This document shows, piece after piece, positions 11,952 to 20,822 of a stretch of 64,000 bases of DNA. A program made the position numbers and the translations under genes. A model generated the notes under the pieces. That model saw nothing but the letters and a program-made list of their open reading frames with translations. It ran no database searches and was not told where the DNA came from. Positions within the stretch are counted from its first letter, which is position 1, and each line of letters begins with the position of its first letter. The DNA is from Arsenophonus sp052401645. Its GTDB lineage: Bacteria; Pseudomonadota; Gammaproteobacteria; Enterobacterales; Enterobacteriaceae. The DNA is taken from assembly GCA_052401645.1 (NCBI GenBank), contig CP198939.1, positions 62,001 through 126,000 of the forward strand, read 5' to 3'.

Positions 11952-13067
11952 GTGAAATATGAATTACAAAATCAAGATGGACAAGCTCGTCTTGGTCATT
12001 TAATTTTTAATAATTGGATTATAGAAACACCTGTTTTTATGCCAGTCGGTACTTATGGTGTAGTAAAAAGTATGACATCAAATGATATTAAAGATACAGG
12101 AACAGAAATCCTATTAGCTAATGCTTTTCATTTATGGTTACGTCCTGGACAAAGTATAATAAAATTACACGGTGATTTACATAATTTCATGCAATGGCAA
12201 AATCCAATTTTAACTGATTCAGGTGGTTTTCAAGTTTTTAGCCTTGGAAGAATTTGTAAAATTAAAGAAGATGGTGTCTATTTTCGCCATCCAGTTAATG
12301 GTAAAAAAATTTTTTTTAGCCCTGAAAAATCAATGGAAATCCAATATTATCTTGGTTCAGATATTGTCATGGTTCTTGATGAATGTACACCTTACCCTGT
12401 AAATTGGAATTATGCTAAAAAATCAATGGAGATGTCTCTGCGTTGGGCAAAACGTAGTCGTCAACGGTTTGACGAGTTAACAAATAAAAATGCGATTTTT
12501 GGTATTATTCAAGGCAGTATTTATCAGGATTTACGTGATATTTCGGTAAAAAGTTTAATTGAAATTGGTTTTGATGGTTATGCTATTGGTGGTTTAGCTG
12601 TTGGAGAATCTAAAGAAGATATGTATCGGATTTTATCTAAAATTTGTCTAGAAATTCCTAAGAATAAACCACGTTATTTAATGGGAATTGGTAAACCAGA
12701 AGATCTTATTGAAGCCGTTTATTATGGTATTGATATGTTTGATTGCGTAATTCCAACACGTAATGCACGAAATGGTCATTTATTTGTGACCGAAGGTATA
12801 ATTAAAATACGTAATGCTAAATATAAATTAGATACTTTGCCGTTAGATGCATATTGTGATTGTTATACTTGTTCTAATTATACTCGTTCTTACTTACATC
12901 ATCTTGATAAGTGTAATGAAATTCTTGGTGCGAGACTTAATACATTACATAATTTACGTTATTATCAACGACTAATGTTTGAAATTAGAAAATCGATTAA
13001 AAAAAATAAATTTAAGACTTTCTGTTTAGAATTTTATCGACGGATTAATAAAAATCCAATGAATTAA
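11952..13067 (+). CDS. tgt: tRNA-guanine transglycosylase (queuine tRNA-ribosyltransferase)
   Basis: Exchanges guanine-34 in the anticodon of GUN tRNAs for preQ1, the base-insertion step of queuosine synthesis. The 371 residues match the 375 of E. coli. The general acid/base D89 lies in ILTDSGGFQ and the nucleophile D264 in GIDMFDCV. The zinc site is complete: C302, C304 and C307 in CDCYTC and H333 in LHNLRYY, at the same numbers as E. coli. The start is GTG with a strong AAAAGGAG eight bases upstream. It heads the tgt-yajC-secD-secF cluster. queA, normally just upstream, is absent here, so the later steps would need a gene elsewhere or may be lost. Confidence 0.97.
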   Translation: MKYELQNQDGQARLGHLIFNNWIIETPVFMPVGTYGVVKSMTSNDIKDTGTEILLANAFHLWLRPGQSIIKLHGDLHNFMQWQNPILTDSGGFQVFSLGRICKIKEDGVYFRHPVNGKKIFFSPEKSMEIQYYLGSDIVMVLDECTPYPVNWNYAKKSMEMSLRWAKRSRQRFDELTNKNAIFGIIQGSIYQDLRDISVKSLIEIGFDGYAIGGLAVGESKEDMYRILSKICLEIPKNKPRYLMGIGKPEDLIEAVYYGIDMFDCVIPTRNARNGHLFVTEGIIKIRNAKYKLDTLPLDAYCDCYTCSNYTRSYLHHLDKCNEILGARLNTLHNLRYYQRLMFEIRKSIKKNKFKTFCLEFYRRINKNPMN

Positions 13068-13200
13068 TTTCATAAAAATTATAGTAATGTAATACTTCGA
13101 TGAACATATTAATTAAATAAAATTAATGTAGTGGTATTTATTTATTTTAGTTAATCTTTTAAGTTTTAATATTATTTAAAATATTAATGAGGAAATTTTG

Positions 13201-13533
13201 ATGAATTTTTTTATTTCCGAAGCGATTGCTTCAGAGGTTACACAGTCACAAGGAAATCCATATTCTTTAATTATAATTCTAGTTATTTTTGGATTAATTT
13301 TTTATTTTATGATTTTACGTCCACAACAGAAGCGAGCTAAAGAACATAAAAAATTAATGGATTCTATTTCTAAAGGTGATGAAATACTAACAACTGGTGG
13401 ATTAATTGGACGCGTTACCAAAATATCTGAAACAGGTTGTATTATTATTGCAATAAATAATACAAATGAAGTAACTATTAAACGTGATTTTGTTGCTTCT
13501 ATATTACCAAAAGGTACAATAAAATCTATCTAA
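13201..13533 (+). CDS. yajC: Sec translocon accessory protein YajC
   Basis: Small inner-membrane partner of SecD and SecF. The 110 residues match the family. A short periplasmic N-terminus is followed by one membrane segment at about residues 21-40, then the diagnostic ILRPQQKRAKEH and a basic cytosolic tail with GDEILTTGGLIGRV. I chose the ATG at 13201 over the TTG one codon earlier because GAGGA at 13189-13193 is well spaced and family members begin with a similar short N-terminus. It lies 133 bases after tgt and 28 before secD, as in the usual operon. Confidence 0.95.
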   Translation: MNFFISEAIASEVTQSQGNPYSLIIILVIFGLIFYFMILRPQQKRAKEHKKLMDSISKGDEILTTGGLIGRVTKISETGCIIIAINNTNEVTIKRDFVASILPKGTIKSI

Positions 13534-13561
13534 TTTCTCATTTTTTAAAAAGAGAGTTGAC

Positions 13562-15409
13562 GTGATAAATTATTATCCTTTATGGAAGTATTTAACTTTG
13601 ATCGTTTCGTTATTCATAGGTTTATTATATGCACTTCCAAACCTTTATGGGGAAGATCCTGCTATTCAGATTACTGGTGTATACGGAACAGTTGCTAATG
13701 AATATGTTTTAAATCATGTTCATAATATTTTAAAGAAAGATAAAATAAAAAGTAAATCAATTCTTTTAAAAGATGGTGTAATTTTCATTCGATTTAGTAA
13801 TCCAGATATCCAGTTTAATGCACGCGAAAGTTTATTAAGAGATTTAGGAAGAGAATATATTATTGCGTTAAGTCTAATGCCAGCTACTCCTTATTGGTTA
13901 AGAATATTAGGTGGTGAACCGATGAAATTAGGTTTAGATTTACGTGGTGGTGTTCATTTTCTAATAGATATAGACATGAAGCCGGTATTAAATAAATTAC
14001 AAGAACAATATATAGATAAACTTCGTATTTATTTACGTGAAAAAAAAATCGAATATTCAACTATACGTAAAATAGATAATTATGGATTTAAAATTTATTT
14101 AAATGATAATAATAACTTTTCTAAAGTTAAATCTTATTTAATATCAAATTATCGTAATTTTGATTTTAGTTCTAGTGATGATAATATATTAATAATAACA
14201 ATGACAGATAAATATATTCGTGGAGTGCGTAATAATGCAATATTAAAAAACATTAATATTATCCGTAATCGTATTAACCAATTAGGTATTACAGAACCAT
14301 TGGTACAACAACAAGGTAATGATCGTATTGTTGTTGAATTACCTGGTATTCAAGATACTGCTCGAGCAAAAGAGATTTTAGGAGCAACTGCAACTTTAGA
14401 ATTTCGTTTAGTTAATACAGATATAGACAATTCTGCTATTCAACTTAATCATATTCCAGGTGATTCTGAAATAAAATATACTCGTGATGGCAAACCTATT
14501 GTTCTTTATAAACATGTTGTATTAATGGGAGATCATATTACTGATTCTTTATCTAGTTTTGATGAAATTGGTAGACCTGAAGTAAACATTACTTTAGATA
14601 GTGAAGGTGGATTTATTATGTCAAATTTCACACGTAATAATCAAAATAAATTGATGGCAACTTTATTCATTGAATATAAAGATAGTGGCCAAAAAAATGC
14701 CGAAAATCGTACTATTTTAATAAAAGATGAAAAAATTATTAATATTGCTAGAATTTCTTCTCATTTTAGTAATAAATTTCGTATTACTGGTATGAGTAAT
14801 CAAATAGAAGCTCGTCAATTATCATTATTATTACGGGCTGGAACATTAATCGTTCCTATTCAAATTATTGAGGAGCGTACAATTGGGCCAACATTAGGAT
14901 TACTAAATATTGAACAAGGAATGAAAGCATCATTAGCTGGATTACTAGCTTCAGTATTATTTATGGTAATTTATTACCGTAAGTTTGGTTTTATTGCAAG
15001 TTCAGCATTATTAGCTAATTTAATTCTTATCGTGGGTGTTATGTCTTTATTGCCAGGAGTTACATTAACTATGCCAGGAATTGCCGGTATTGTATTGACA
15101 CTTGCTGTTGCTGTTGATGCCAATGTATTAATTAATGAACGCATTAAAGAAGAGTTAAGAAATGGTCGTTCCATACAATACGCTATAAATGAAGGTTATA
15201 GTGGTGCATTATCCAGTATCTTAGATGCGAATTTAACAACTGTAATTACAGCAATTATTTTATATACTTTAGGCACTGGTCCAATTAAAGGTTTTGCCAT
15301 TACTACAGTGATTGGAGTTGCTACTTCTATTTTTACTTCAATTATAGGAACGCGTGCTATAGTAAACTTATTATATGGCGGTAAACATATTAAAAATCTT
15401 TCTATTTAA
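13562..15409 (+). CDS. secD: Protein translocase subunit SecD
   Basis: Subunit of the SecDF-YajC complex, which uses the proton gradient to complete export through SecYEG. The 615 residues are exactly the E. coli length. The N-terminal membrane segment (YPLWKY start) is followed by MKLGLDLRGGVHF, the large periplasmic P1 domain, and five C-terminal membrane segments. The key acidic residue D519 lies in AVDANVLINERIKEEL. The start is GTG with AGAGAG ten bases upstream. The C-terminus KHIKNLSI matches the family end. It is followed after 11 bases by secF. Confidence 0.97.
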   Translation: MINYYPLWKYLTLIVSLFIGLLYALPNLYGEDPAIQITGVYGTVANEYVLNHVHNILKKDKIKSKSILLKDGVIFIRFSNPDIQFNARESLLRDLGREYIIALSLMPATPYWLRILGGEPMKLGLDLRGGVHFLIDIDMKPVLNKLQEQYIDKLRIYLREKKIEYSTIRKIDNYGFKIYLNDNNNFSKVKSYLISNYRNFDFSSSDDNILIITMTDKYIRGVRNNAILKNINIIRNRINQLGITEPLVQQQGNDRIVVELPGIQDTARAKEILGATATLEFRLVNTDIDNSAIQLNHIPGDSEIKYTRDGKPIVLYKHVVLMGDHITDSLSSFDEIGRPEVNITLDSEGGFIMSNFTRNNQNKLMATLFIEYKDSGQKNAENRTILIKDEKIINIARISSHFSNKFRITGMSNQIEARQLSLLLRAGTLIVPIQIIEERTIGPTLGLLNIEQGMKASLAGLLASVLFMVIYYRKFGFIASSALLANLILIVGVMSLLPGVTLTMPGIAGIVLTLAVAVDANVLINERIKEELRNGRSIQYAINEGYSGALSSILDANLTTVITAIILYTLGTGPIKGFAITTVIGVATSIFTSIIGTRAIVNLLYGGKHIKNLSI

Positions 15410-15420
15410 GGAATCTCGTT

Positions 15421-16353
15421 ATGCAACAAGATTACACAATAGAACAGTTAAATCATGGCCATAAAGTTATCGATTTTATGCGTTGGGATTACTTAGCGTT
15501 TTCTATTTCAATTATTTTATTTATTTTTTCGGTTACTATTTTTTTATTGAAAGATTTTAATTTAGGATTGGATTTTACAGGAGGAACAGTTATTGAAATG
15601 AATTTCAACAAACCTATAAATCTAAATAAAATTAGAACGAAATTAACTAATAGTGGTTATCCTGAACATTTAATACAAAATTTTGGTAGTACTCGAGATA
15701 TTTTGATTCGATTTTCTCATATTAAAGGTATTGCAAATCAAGAAATTGGTAAATCTATTATTTCAATAATTCATAAAGACATAGATGATCAAGCAATAGT
15801 TAAACGTATCGAATTTGTTGGGCCAAGTGTTGGCGATGAATTAGCTCAAAATGGAGGAATCGCACTTTTAGTTGCATTGATTTCTATTTTAATTTATGTT
15901 GGATTACGTTTTGAATGGCGTCTAGCTGCAGGTTCAGTAATATCGTTAGCCCATGATTTAATTATTACATTAGGTATTATATCTCTTTTTCAAATTGAAG
16001 TTGATATGACTATTGTTGCTTCATTAATGTCTGTTATTGGTTATTCATTAAACGATACCATCGTTGTTTCTGATCGTATTCGTGAAAATTTTCGTAAGGT
16101 TAGGTTTGGTACTTCTTATGAAATAATGAATTTATCATTAACGCAAACATTAAAACGAACAGTGATTACATCATGCACTTTTTTATTAGTGGTATTAATG
16201 CTCTATTTTTTTGGTGGATCAATTATGAAAGGATTTTCACTAGTTATGTTAATTGGTGTTCCAATTGGAACTATATCTTCAATTTATGTCGCTTCTGCTT
16301 TAGCATTAAAGATGAAAATGAAACGAAAGCATTTCATTTATCTTAAAAAATAA
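15421..16353 (+). CDS. secF: Protein translocase subunit SecF
   Basis: Partner of SecD in the proton-driven export complex of the inner membrane. The 310 residues compare with 323 in E. coli, the difference being at the C-terminus. One membrane segment at about 25-44 precedes DFNLGLDFTGGTVIE and the periplasmic domain, then five membrane segments follow. The conserved acidic residue is D212 in GYSLNDTIVVSDRIRE. AAGGA lies a few bases before the ATG, overlapping the end of secD, so the two are probably made in fixed ratio. The E. coli neighbour tsx that would follow is absent. Confidence 0.97.
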   Translation: MQQDYTIEQLNHGHKVIDFMRWDYLAFSISIILFIFSVTIFLLKDFNLGLDFTGGTVIEMNFNKPINLNKIRTKLTNSGYPEHLIQNFGSTRDILIRFSHIKGIANQEIGKSIISIIHKDIDDQAIVKRIEFVGPSVGDELAQNGGIALLVALISILIYVGLRFEWRLAAGSVISLAHDLIITLGIISLFQIEVDMTIVASLMSVIGYSLNDTIVVSDRIRENFRKVRFGTSYEIMNLSLTQTLKRTVITSCTFLLVVLMLYFFGGSIMKGFSLVMLIGVPIGTISSIYVASALALKMKMKRKHFIYLKK

Positions 16354-16491
16354 AAAGAGATATATTAATATTCTATTCTATATCAAAGATTAATTTTATT
16401 AATTCAAATTCTATTATATTGAGATAACTAGTCAGTTTTTATTGATAATTTAGTTAAACTTAAAAATAAGATTTTAAAGTCAGGAAATTTT

Positions 16492-16941
16492 ATGCATTGC
16501 CCATTTTGCACTGCTGCAGATACTAAGGTTATTGACTCACGTCTAATTGTCAATGGTTCACAAGTTCGTCGTCGACGACGATGTCTTGAATGTCATGATC
16601 GCTTTACTACTTTTGAAGTAGCTGAATTAATAATGCCTCGAGTGGTAAAAAGTGACGATATACATGAGTTATTTGATGAACTTAAACTTAGACGAGGTAT
16701 AGAAAAAGCATTAGAAAAACGTCCAGTAATTTCTAATGATGTAGAAACAGTAATTAATAATATAAAGTCTCAACTCAGAGCAACTGGTAATCGAGAAATT
16801 CCAGCGAAAATGATTGGAAAAATTGTTATGGAAGAGTTAAAAAAAATAGATAAAGTTGCTTATATACGCTTTGCTTCTGTATATCGCAGTTTTAAAGATA
16901 TTCGTGAATTCGGTGAAGAAATTTCTAAGTTGCAGGATTAA
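16492..16941 (+). CDS. nrdR: Transcriptional repressor NrdR
   Basis: Zinc-finger and ATP-cone regulator that represses ribonucleotide reductase genes according to dNTP/ATP level. The 149 residues equal the E. coli length. The zinc ribbon cysteines are C3, C6, C31 and C34 (CPFC and CLEC), followed by the basic RRRRR run, the RFTTFE segment and an ATP-cone domain (about 49-139). CAGGA sits ten bases before the ATG. It begins the nrdR-ribD-ribH-nusB-thiL-pgpA cluster. Retention of a dedicated regulator is unusual for such a reduced genome. No NrdR box was seen in this window, and its targets would be elsewhere. Confidence 0.96.
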   Translation: MHCPFCTAADTKVIDSRLIVNGSQVRRRRRCLECHDRFTTFEVAELIMPRVVKSDDIHELFDELKLRRGIEKALEKRPVISNDVETVINNIKSQLRATGNREIPAKMIGKIVMEELKKIDKVAYIRFASVYRSFKDIREFGEEISKLQD

Positions 16942-16948
16942 TTACAAA

Positions 16949-18061
16949 ATGACTACAACTACTGATAAACAGTTTATGATGCGCGCATTATCATTGGCTA
17001 AACATGGGAGATTTACAACTTCACCTAATCCTAATGTAGGTTGCGTTATTGTACATAATAATAAAATTATAGGTGAAGGCTTTCATTATAAAGCAGGTCA
17101 TACGCATGCTGAGATCTATGCCATACAGATGGCAGGCGAAAAAACTAATGGAGCAATTGCTTATATTACATTAGAACCATGTAGCCATTATGGTAAAACA
17201 CCGCCTTGCGTAGATGCATTAATAAACGCTGGTATTCGGCGTATTTTTGTAGCGATGCAAGATCCAAATCCTAAGGTTTCAGGACGAAGTTTACTTAAGT
17301 TACAACAAGCTGGAATTGAAGTTATATATGGTTTGCTAACAAATGAGGCTGAACAATTAAATCTAGGATTTATAAAAAAAATGAGAACTGGTTTTCCTTA
17401 TGTTCAACTTAAATTAGCCGCATCACTTGATGGACGAATAGCTCTTGCATCAGGTAAAAGTAAATGGATTACTACATCAATATCTCGTAAAGATGTACAA
17501 AGCTTTAGAGCTGAAGCAAGCGCGATTTTAACTACCGATAAAACTATTTTAAATGACAATCCTTCTTTAAATGTTCGTTGGAAAGATTTTCTTCCTGAAA
17601 TACAAAATATTTATCCAAAAGATCATATCAGACAACCAATAAGAATTGTTTTAGATCGTCTTAATAAAATAAAACCAGAACACATAGTTACAAAATTAGA
17701 TGGTGAATGTTGGCTTATTCGTTCTAATCCAATATCGCAAAATTGGTTAGGTAATGTTAAACAAATTAAAATTTCAACTTCCGAAATGGGAATTGATTTA
17801 TCATTATTAATGATGAAACTAGCTAAATACAATATTAATTCGATTTTAGTTGAGAGCGGAGCAACACTTGCTGGTTCTTTATTAACATCAAAATTAATTG
17901 ATGAATTAATTATTTATGTCGCTCCTAAAATTTTAGGAATAACAGCAAGAGGATTAATTGATATTCCAGAATTACAAAAATTAAAAGATGCTCCTAAATT
18001 TGAATTTATTGATATCAAACTTATTAGTAATGATTTGCGTTTAAGACTTCGTCCATTATGA
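16949..18061 (+). CDS. ribD: Bifunctional riboflavin deaminase/reductase RibD
   Basis: Carries out the second and third steps of riboflavin synthesis: deamination of the pyrimidine intermediate and NADPH reduction of its ribose. The 370 residues match the 367 of E. coli. The deaminase domain (about 8-150) has the zinc site H53-A-E55 and PCSHYGKTPPC at 77-87, with C78 and C87 as ligands. The reductase domain begins near FPYVQLKLAASLDGR and includes INSILVESGATLAGSLL. I start at the ATG 16949 because the protein then aligns with the family. A longer in-frame extension back to 16856 overlaps nrdR and is not conserved. GCAGGA at the end of nrdR serves as ribosome site, so ribD is 7 bases behind nrdR and likely co-transcribed. 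Confidence 0.96.
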   Translation: MTTTTDKQFMMRALSLAKHGRFTTSPNPNVGCVIVHNNKIIGEGFHYKAGHTHAEIYAIQMAGEKTNGAIAYITLEPCSHYGKTPPCVDALINAGIRRIFVAMQDPNPKVSGRSLLKLQQAGIEVIYGLLTNEAEQLNLGFIKKMRTGFPYVQLKLAASLDGRIALASGKSKWITTSISRKDVQSFRAEASAILTTDKTILNDNPSLNVRWKDFLPEIQNIYPKDHIRQPIRIVLDRLNKIKPEHIVTKLDGECWLIRSNPISQNWLGNVKQIKISTSEMGIDLSLLMMKLAKYNINSILVESGATLAGSLLTSKLIDELIIYVAPKILGITARGLIDIPELQKLKDAPKFEFIDIKLISNDLRLRLRPL

Positions 18062-18253
18062 CAGTGTTAATTTTATTAATTGTTTAACTTAAATATAATA
18101 TATAGGATAATTTAAATAACATAAGATATAATATTATTCAATTTAGTACTTTTAATCTTTGTTAAAAACTTAACTAAATTTTCATATTTTATATTAAGGT
18201 AATATAAAAATTTTATATTGTTGTTAATAACAATTAGTTATTTAAGGAATGTT

Positions 18254-18736
18254 ATGAATGTAATAAAAGGTGCTATAACAGCACCAAAGGCTCGTATAGC
18301 AATCGTTGTTGCAAGATTTAATCATTTCGTTAATAAAAGTTTATTAGAAGGTGCCGTTGATACATTAGAGCGTATCGGGCAAGTTATAACAGAAAACATT
18401 ACTGTGATTTGGGTACCTGGTGCTTATGAATTACCTTTAACTATTAAAACATTGGTGGAGATAAAAAAATATGATGCAGTAATTGCGCTTGCTAGTATTA
18501 TTCGTGGTGAGTCAAATCATTTTGAATATGTTGCTGATAAATCTATTTCTGGACTTTTTGATATTATGATGATGAGTAACATTCCTATTGCATTTGGTGT
18601 ATTAACGATAGAAAATACAGAACAGGCTATTGAGCGTGCAGGTACTAAAATGGGTAATAAAGGTGCTGATGCTGCTTTAACTGCATTAGAGATGATTAAT
18701 ATAATTAATACCATTAAAGGAAAGCTATTTATTTAA
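18254..18736 (+). CDS. ribH: 6,7-dimethyl-8-ribityllumazine synthase
   Basis: Penultimate step of riboflavin synthesis, joining the RibD-derived pyrimidine with the dihydroxybutanone phosphate from RibB. The 160 residues match the family (156 in E. coli, where it is also called ribE). Visible motifs are ARFNHFVNKSLLEGA, WVPGAYELP, the catalytic histidine H89 in NHFEYVADKS, and AFGVLTIENTEQAIERAG with GNKGADAALTALEM. I chose the ATG at 18254, preceded by TTAAGGA, since the upstream in-frame extension to 18218 is not conserved. It lies 192 bases after ribD and 9 before nusB. No FMN riboswitch was seen upstream. RibA, RibB and RibC (riboflavin synthase) are not in the window. Confidence 0.96.
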   Translation: MNVIKGAITAPKARIAIVVARFNHFVNKSLLEGAVDTLERIGQVITENITVIWVPGAYELPLTIKTLVEIKKYDAVIALASIIRGESNHFEYVADKSISGLFDIMMMSNIPIAFGVLTIENTEQAIERAGTKMGNKGADAALTALEMINIINTIKGKLFI

Positions 18737-18745
18737 GGAGAATTC

Positions 18746-19159
18746 ATGAAACCTGCTGCTCGTCATCGTGCACGTGAATGTATTGTTCAAGCAATCTATT
18801 CATGGCAAATATCTGGTAATAACATTAATGATGTTAAATCTGAGTTTTTATCTGATCAAGATATGTCTGATGTTGATATGATTTATTTTAGTGAACTTAT
18901 TATAGGTATTTCAACTAATGTTGATGAATTAGATAAAAAAATGGCTCCATATCTTTCTCGTCAAGTTGATAAAATTGATCAGGTGGAAAAAGCTGTTTTA
19001 CGTTTAGCAATGTTTGAACTTTATTATCGTAATGATATACCATATAAAGTTACTATTAATGAAGCTATTGAATTAGTGAAAATTTTCGGAGCAGAAGAAA
19101 GTCATAAATTTATTAATGGAGCATTAGATAAGGTCGCTTCTTTTATTAAGAAGAATTAA
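18746..19159 (+). CDS. nusB: Transcription antitermination factor NusB
   Basis: With NusE (S10) it binds boxA of rRNA leaders and prevents premature termination. The 137 residues match E. coli (139). The N-terminal arginine-rich KPAARHRARECIVQAIYSWQ and the C-terminal IPYKVTINEAIELVKIFGAEESHKF signatures are clear, and the fold is all-helical. AAGGAG precedes the ATG and overlaps the ribH stop, so ribH and nusB are translationally close (9 bases apart). It follows ribH as in most Enterobacterales. Confidence 0.97.
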   Translation: MKPAARHRARECIVQAIYSWQISGNNINDVKSEFLSDQDMSDVDMIYFSELIIGISTNVDELDKKMAPYLSRQVDKIDQVEKAVLRLAMFELYYRNDIPYKVTINEAIELVKIFGAEESHKFINGALDKVASFIKKN

Positions 19160-19195
19160 TAATCTTTAGACTTAATAAATAATCTTACTTATATT

Positions 19196-19227
19196 TTATT
19201 ATAAGATATTTTATTATCTTATAATAA
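19196..19227 (+). terminator. Hairpin between nusB and thiL
   Basis: Arms 19196-19208 and 19215-19227 are perfectly complementary over 13 bp around a 6-nt loop (TTTTAT). It lies 37 bases after nusB and 29 before thiL. It could terminate or attenuate transcription between the two genes. No U-run follows the 3' arm. Confidence 0.4.
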
Positions 19228-19255
19228 TCTAAACATAAATATATTGGATATTATC

Positions 19256-20245
19256 ATGATTTGTGGCGAATTTGATATAATTACGAGATATTTTAATCGT
19301 CAAAAAAAAAATAAGTACGGGGTTAATATTGGTATTGGTGATGATTGTGCATTAGTAACAATACCAAAAAAAAAACAATTAGCAATTACTACTGATACAT
19401 TAGTTGCTGGTATTCATTTTTTTGATAATATTTCTCCAGAATCTTTAGCTTATAAATCATTAGCTGTTAACTTAAGCGATTTAGCTGCTATGGGAGCAGA
19501 TCCAGTATGGGTTTCTCTAGCATTAACATTACCAAAAATTAATGAAGATTGGCTGGAAAGATTTAGCTCAAGTTTATTTGAACAGATTAATTACTATAAA
19601 ATGCAACTTATTGGTGGAGATACGACACTAGGTCCAATGAGTTTAACTTATACAGTTCATGGTTTGATTCCTAAAGGAAAATCGTTAAAACGATTAGGAG
19701 CTCGTGATGGTGACTTAATTTATGTTACAGGAACATTAGGAGATAGTGCTGCAGGTCTTGCAATTTTGAAATCGAAACTGGTTGTTAATGACATAAAAGA
19801 TCGTAATTGGTTGATACAACGTCATTTAAGGCCAGAGCCTCGTATTTCGCATGGAAAAGCTTTACGTAATCTTGCTTCTTCTGCCATAGATATATCAGAT
19901 GGTTTAATTTCTAATATTAGACATATTTTAAAAATAAATAGTTGTGGTGCTAAAATTAAATTGGATTTTTTACCTTTATCTGATGCGTTACGAAGACAAA
20001 CTACTTCAGAACAAGCTTTAAACTTAGCCTTAAGTGGTGGAGAAGATTATGAACTATGTTTTACAATACCTGAAATAAATTGTGATAAATTAGATTATAT
20101 AATAGCGCGCAATAAAGTAAATTTACATTGTATTGGTAATATAACGCAGAAGTCGGAAGAAGATATCCAATATTTTTATGAAGATAAAAAAGTTTTATTT
20201 AATTTAATCGATTTCAATCATTTTTTTACAAATAACTTATTATGA
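19256..20245 (+). CDS. thiL: Thiamine-monophosphate kinase
   Basis: Phosphorylates thiamine monophosphate with ATP to thiamine diphosphate, the active cofactor. The 329 residues match E. coli (325). The ATP- and magnesium-binding phrases are intact: GIGDDCAL, TTDTLVAGIHF, NLSDLAAMGADP and IGGDTTLGP in the N-terminal half, SAIDISDGLISN and LSGGEDYELCF in the C-terminal half. I place the start at ATG 19256 (MICGEFDIITRYF), which matches the family, rather than the TTG four codons upstream. The stop overlaps the pgpA start as ATGA. Thiamine diphosphate made here is the cofactor of Dxs encoded nearby. Confidence 0.96.
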   Translation: MICGEFDIITRYFNRQKKNKYGVNIGIGDDCALVTIPKKKQLAITTDTLVAGIHFFDNISPESLAYKSLAVNLSDLAAMGADPVWVSLALTLPKINEDWLERFSSSLFEQINYYKMQLIGGDTTLGPMSLTYTVHGLIPKGKSLKRLGARDGDLIYVTGTLGDSAAGLAILKSKLVVNDIKDRNWLIQRHLRPEPRISHGKALRNLASSAIDISDGLISNIRHILKINSCGAKIKLDFLPLSDALRRQTTSEQALNLALSGGEDYELCFTIPEINCDKLDYIIARNKVNLHCIGNITQKSEEDIQYFYEDKKVLFNLIDFNHFFTNNLL

Positions 20246-20745
20246 ATTATAAAAAATCTTTTTTAATGTTTTTAAATTCTTGGTATTTATTATCAACTGG
20301 ATTCGGAAGTGGTTTATCACCTATTATTCCTGGAACAATTGGATCTTTATTTTGTATTCCGTTCTGGTTATTAATGTATTGGTTATTACCTATTTGGTTA
20401 TGTTGGCTTATAATTTTATTTAGTTTTTCTATTGGTATTTTTATTTGTAAAATAATATCTTTTGATATGCAAGTTCATGATCATGGTAGTATTGTTTGGG
20501 ATGAATTCGTCGGCATGTGGATAACCCTTATGTTTATACCAATTATTAATTGGCAATGGATATTAATTGCGTTTCTACTTTTTCGTTTTTTAGATATATT
20601 AAAACCTTGGCCTATTTATTGGTTTGATCGAAAAATAAGAGGAGGATTAGGAATCATGATAGATGATATTATTGTAGCAATTTCTTCTATTATTATTATT
20701 AGCATACTTACTTATTATTTACCTATATTATATTATATAAAATAA
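20242..20745 (+). CDS. pgpA: Phosphatidylglycerophosphatase A
   Basis: Inner-membrane phosphatase that dephosphorylates phosphatidylglycerophosphate to phosphatidylglycerol. The 167 residues compare with 172 in E. coli. The signatures GFGSGLSPIIPGT and HDHGSIVWDEFVGMWIT with RFLDILKPWPI and GGLGIMIDDI are all present, between about four hydrophobic segments. There is no Shine-Dalgarno sequence. The ATG overlaps the thiL stop by the four bases ATGA, which suggests translation by reinitiation after thiL. As other PGP phosphatases are often lost in symbionts, this could be the only one, which is inference. Confidence 0.95.
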   Translation: MNYKKSFLMFLNSWYLLSTGFGSGLSPIIPGTIGSLFCIPFWLLMYWLLPIWLCWLIILFSFSIGIFICKIISFDMQVHDHGSIVWDEFVGMWITLMFIPIINWQWILIAFLLFRFLDILKPWPIYWFDRKIRGGLGIMIDDIIVAISSIIIISILTYYLPILYYIK

Positions 20746-20757
20746 TCTTAAAGTTAT

Positions 20758-20804
20758 TAATAAAATTAAAAGATCATTTATTAAAAAATCCTTTAATTTT
20801 ATTA
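20758..20804. terminator. Bidirectional terminator between pgpA and dxs
   Basis: Arms 20758-20770 and 20792-20804 are perfectly complementary over 13 bp. The pairing can extend inward by about 3 more with one mismatch (AAGAT against ATCCT). It lies between two convergent genes, where a symmetric terminator is expected, and has A/T tracts on both sides. Confidence 0.5.
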
Positions 20805-20822
20805 TTTAAAATATTTATTTAA

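Noticed and set aside
18062..18253. Possible FMN riboswitch ahead of ribH
   Set aside because: The conserved RFN-element blocks are absent. The interval is plain AT-rich DNA.
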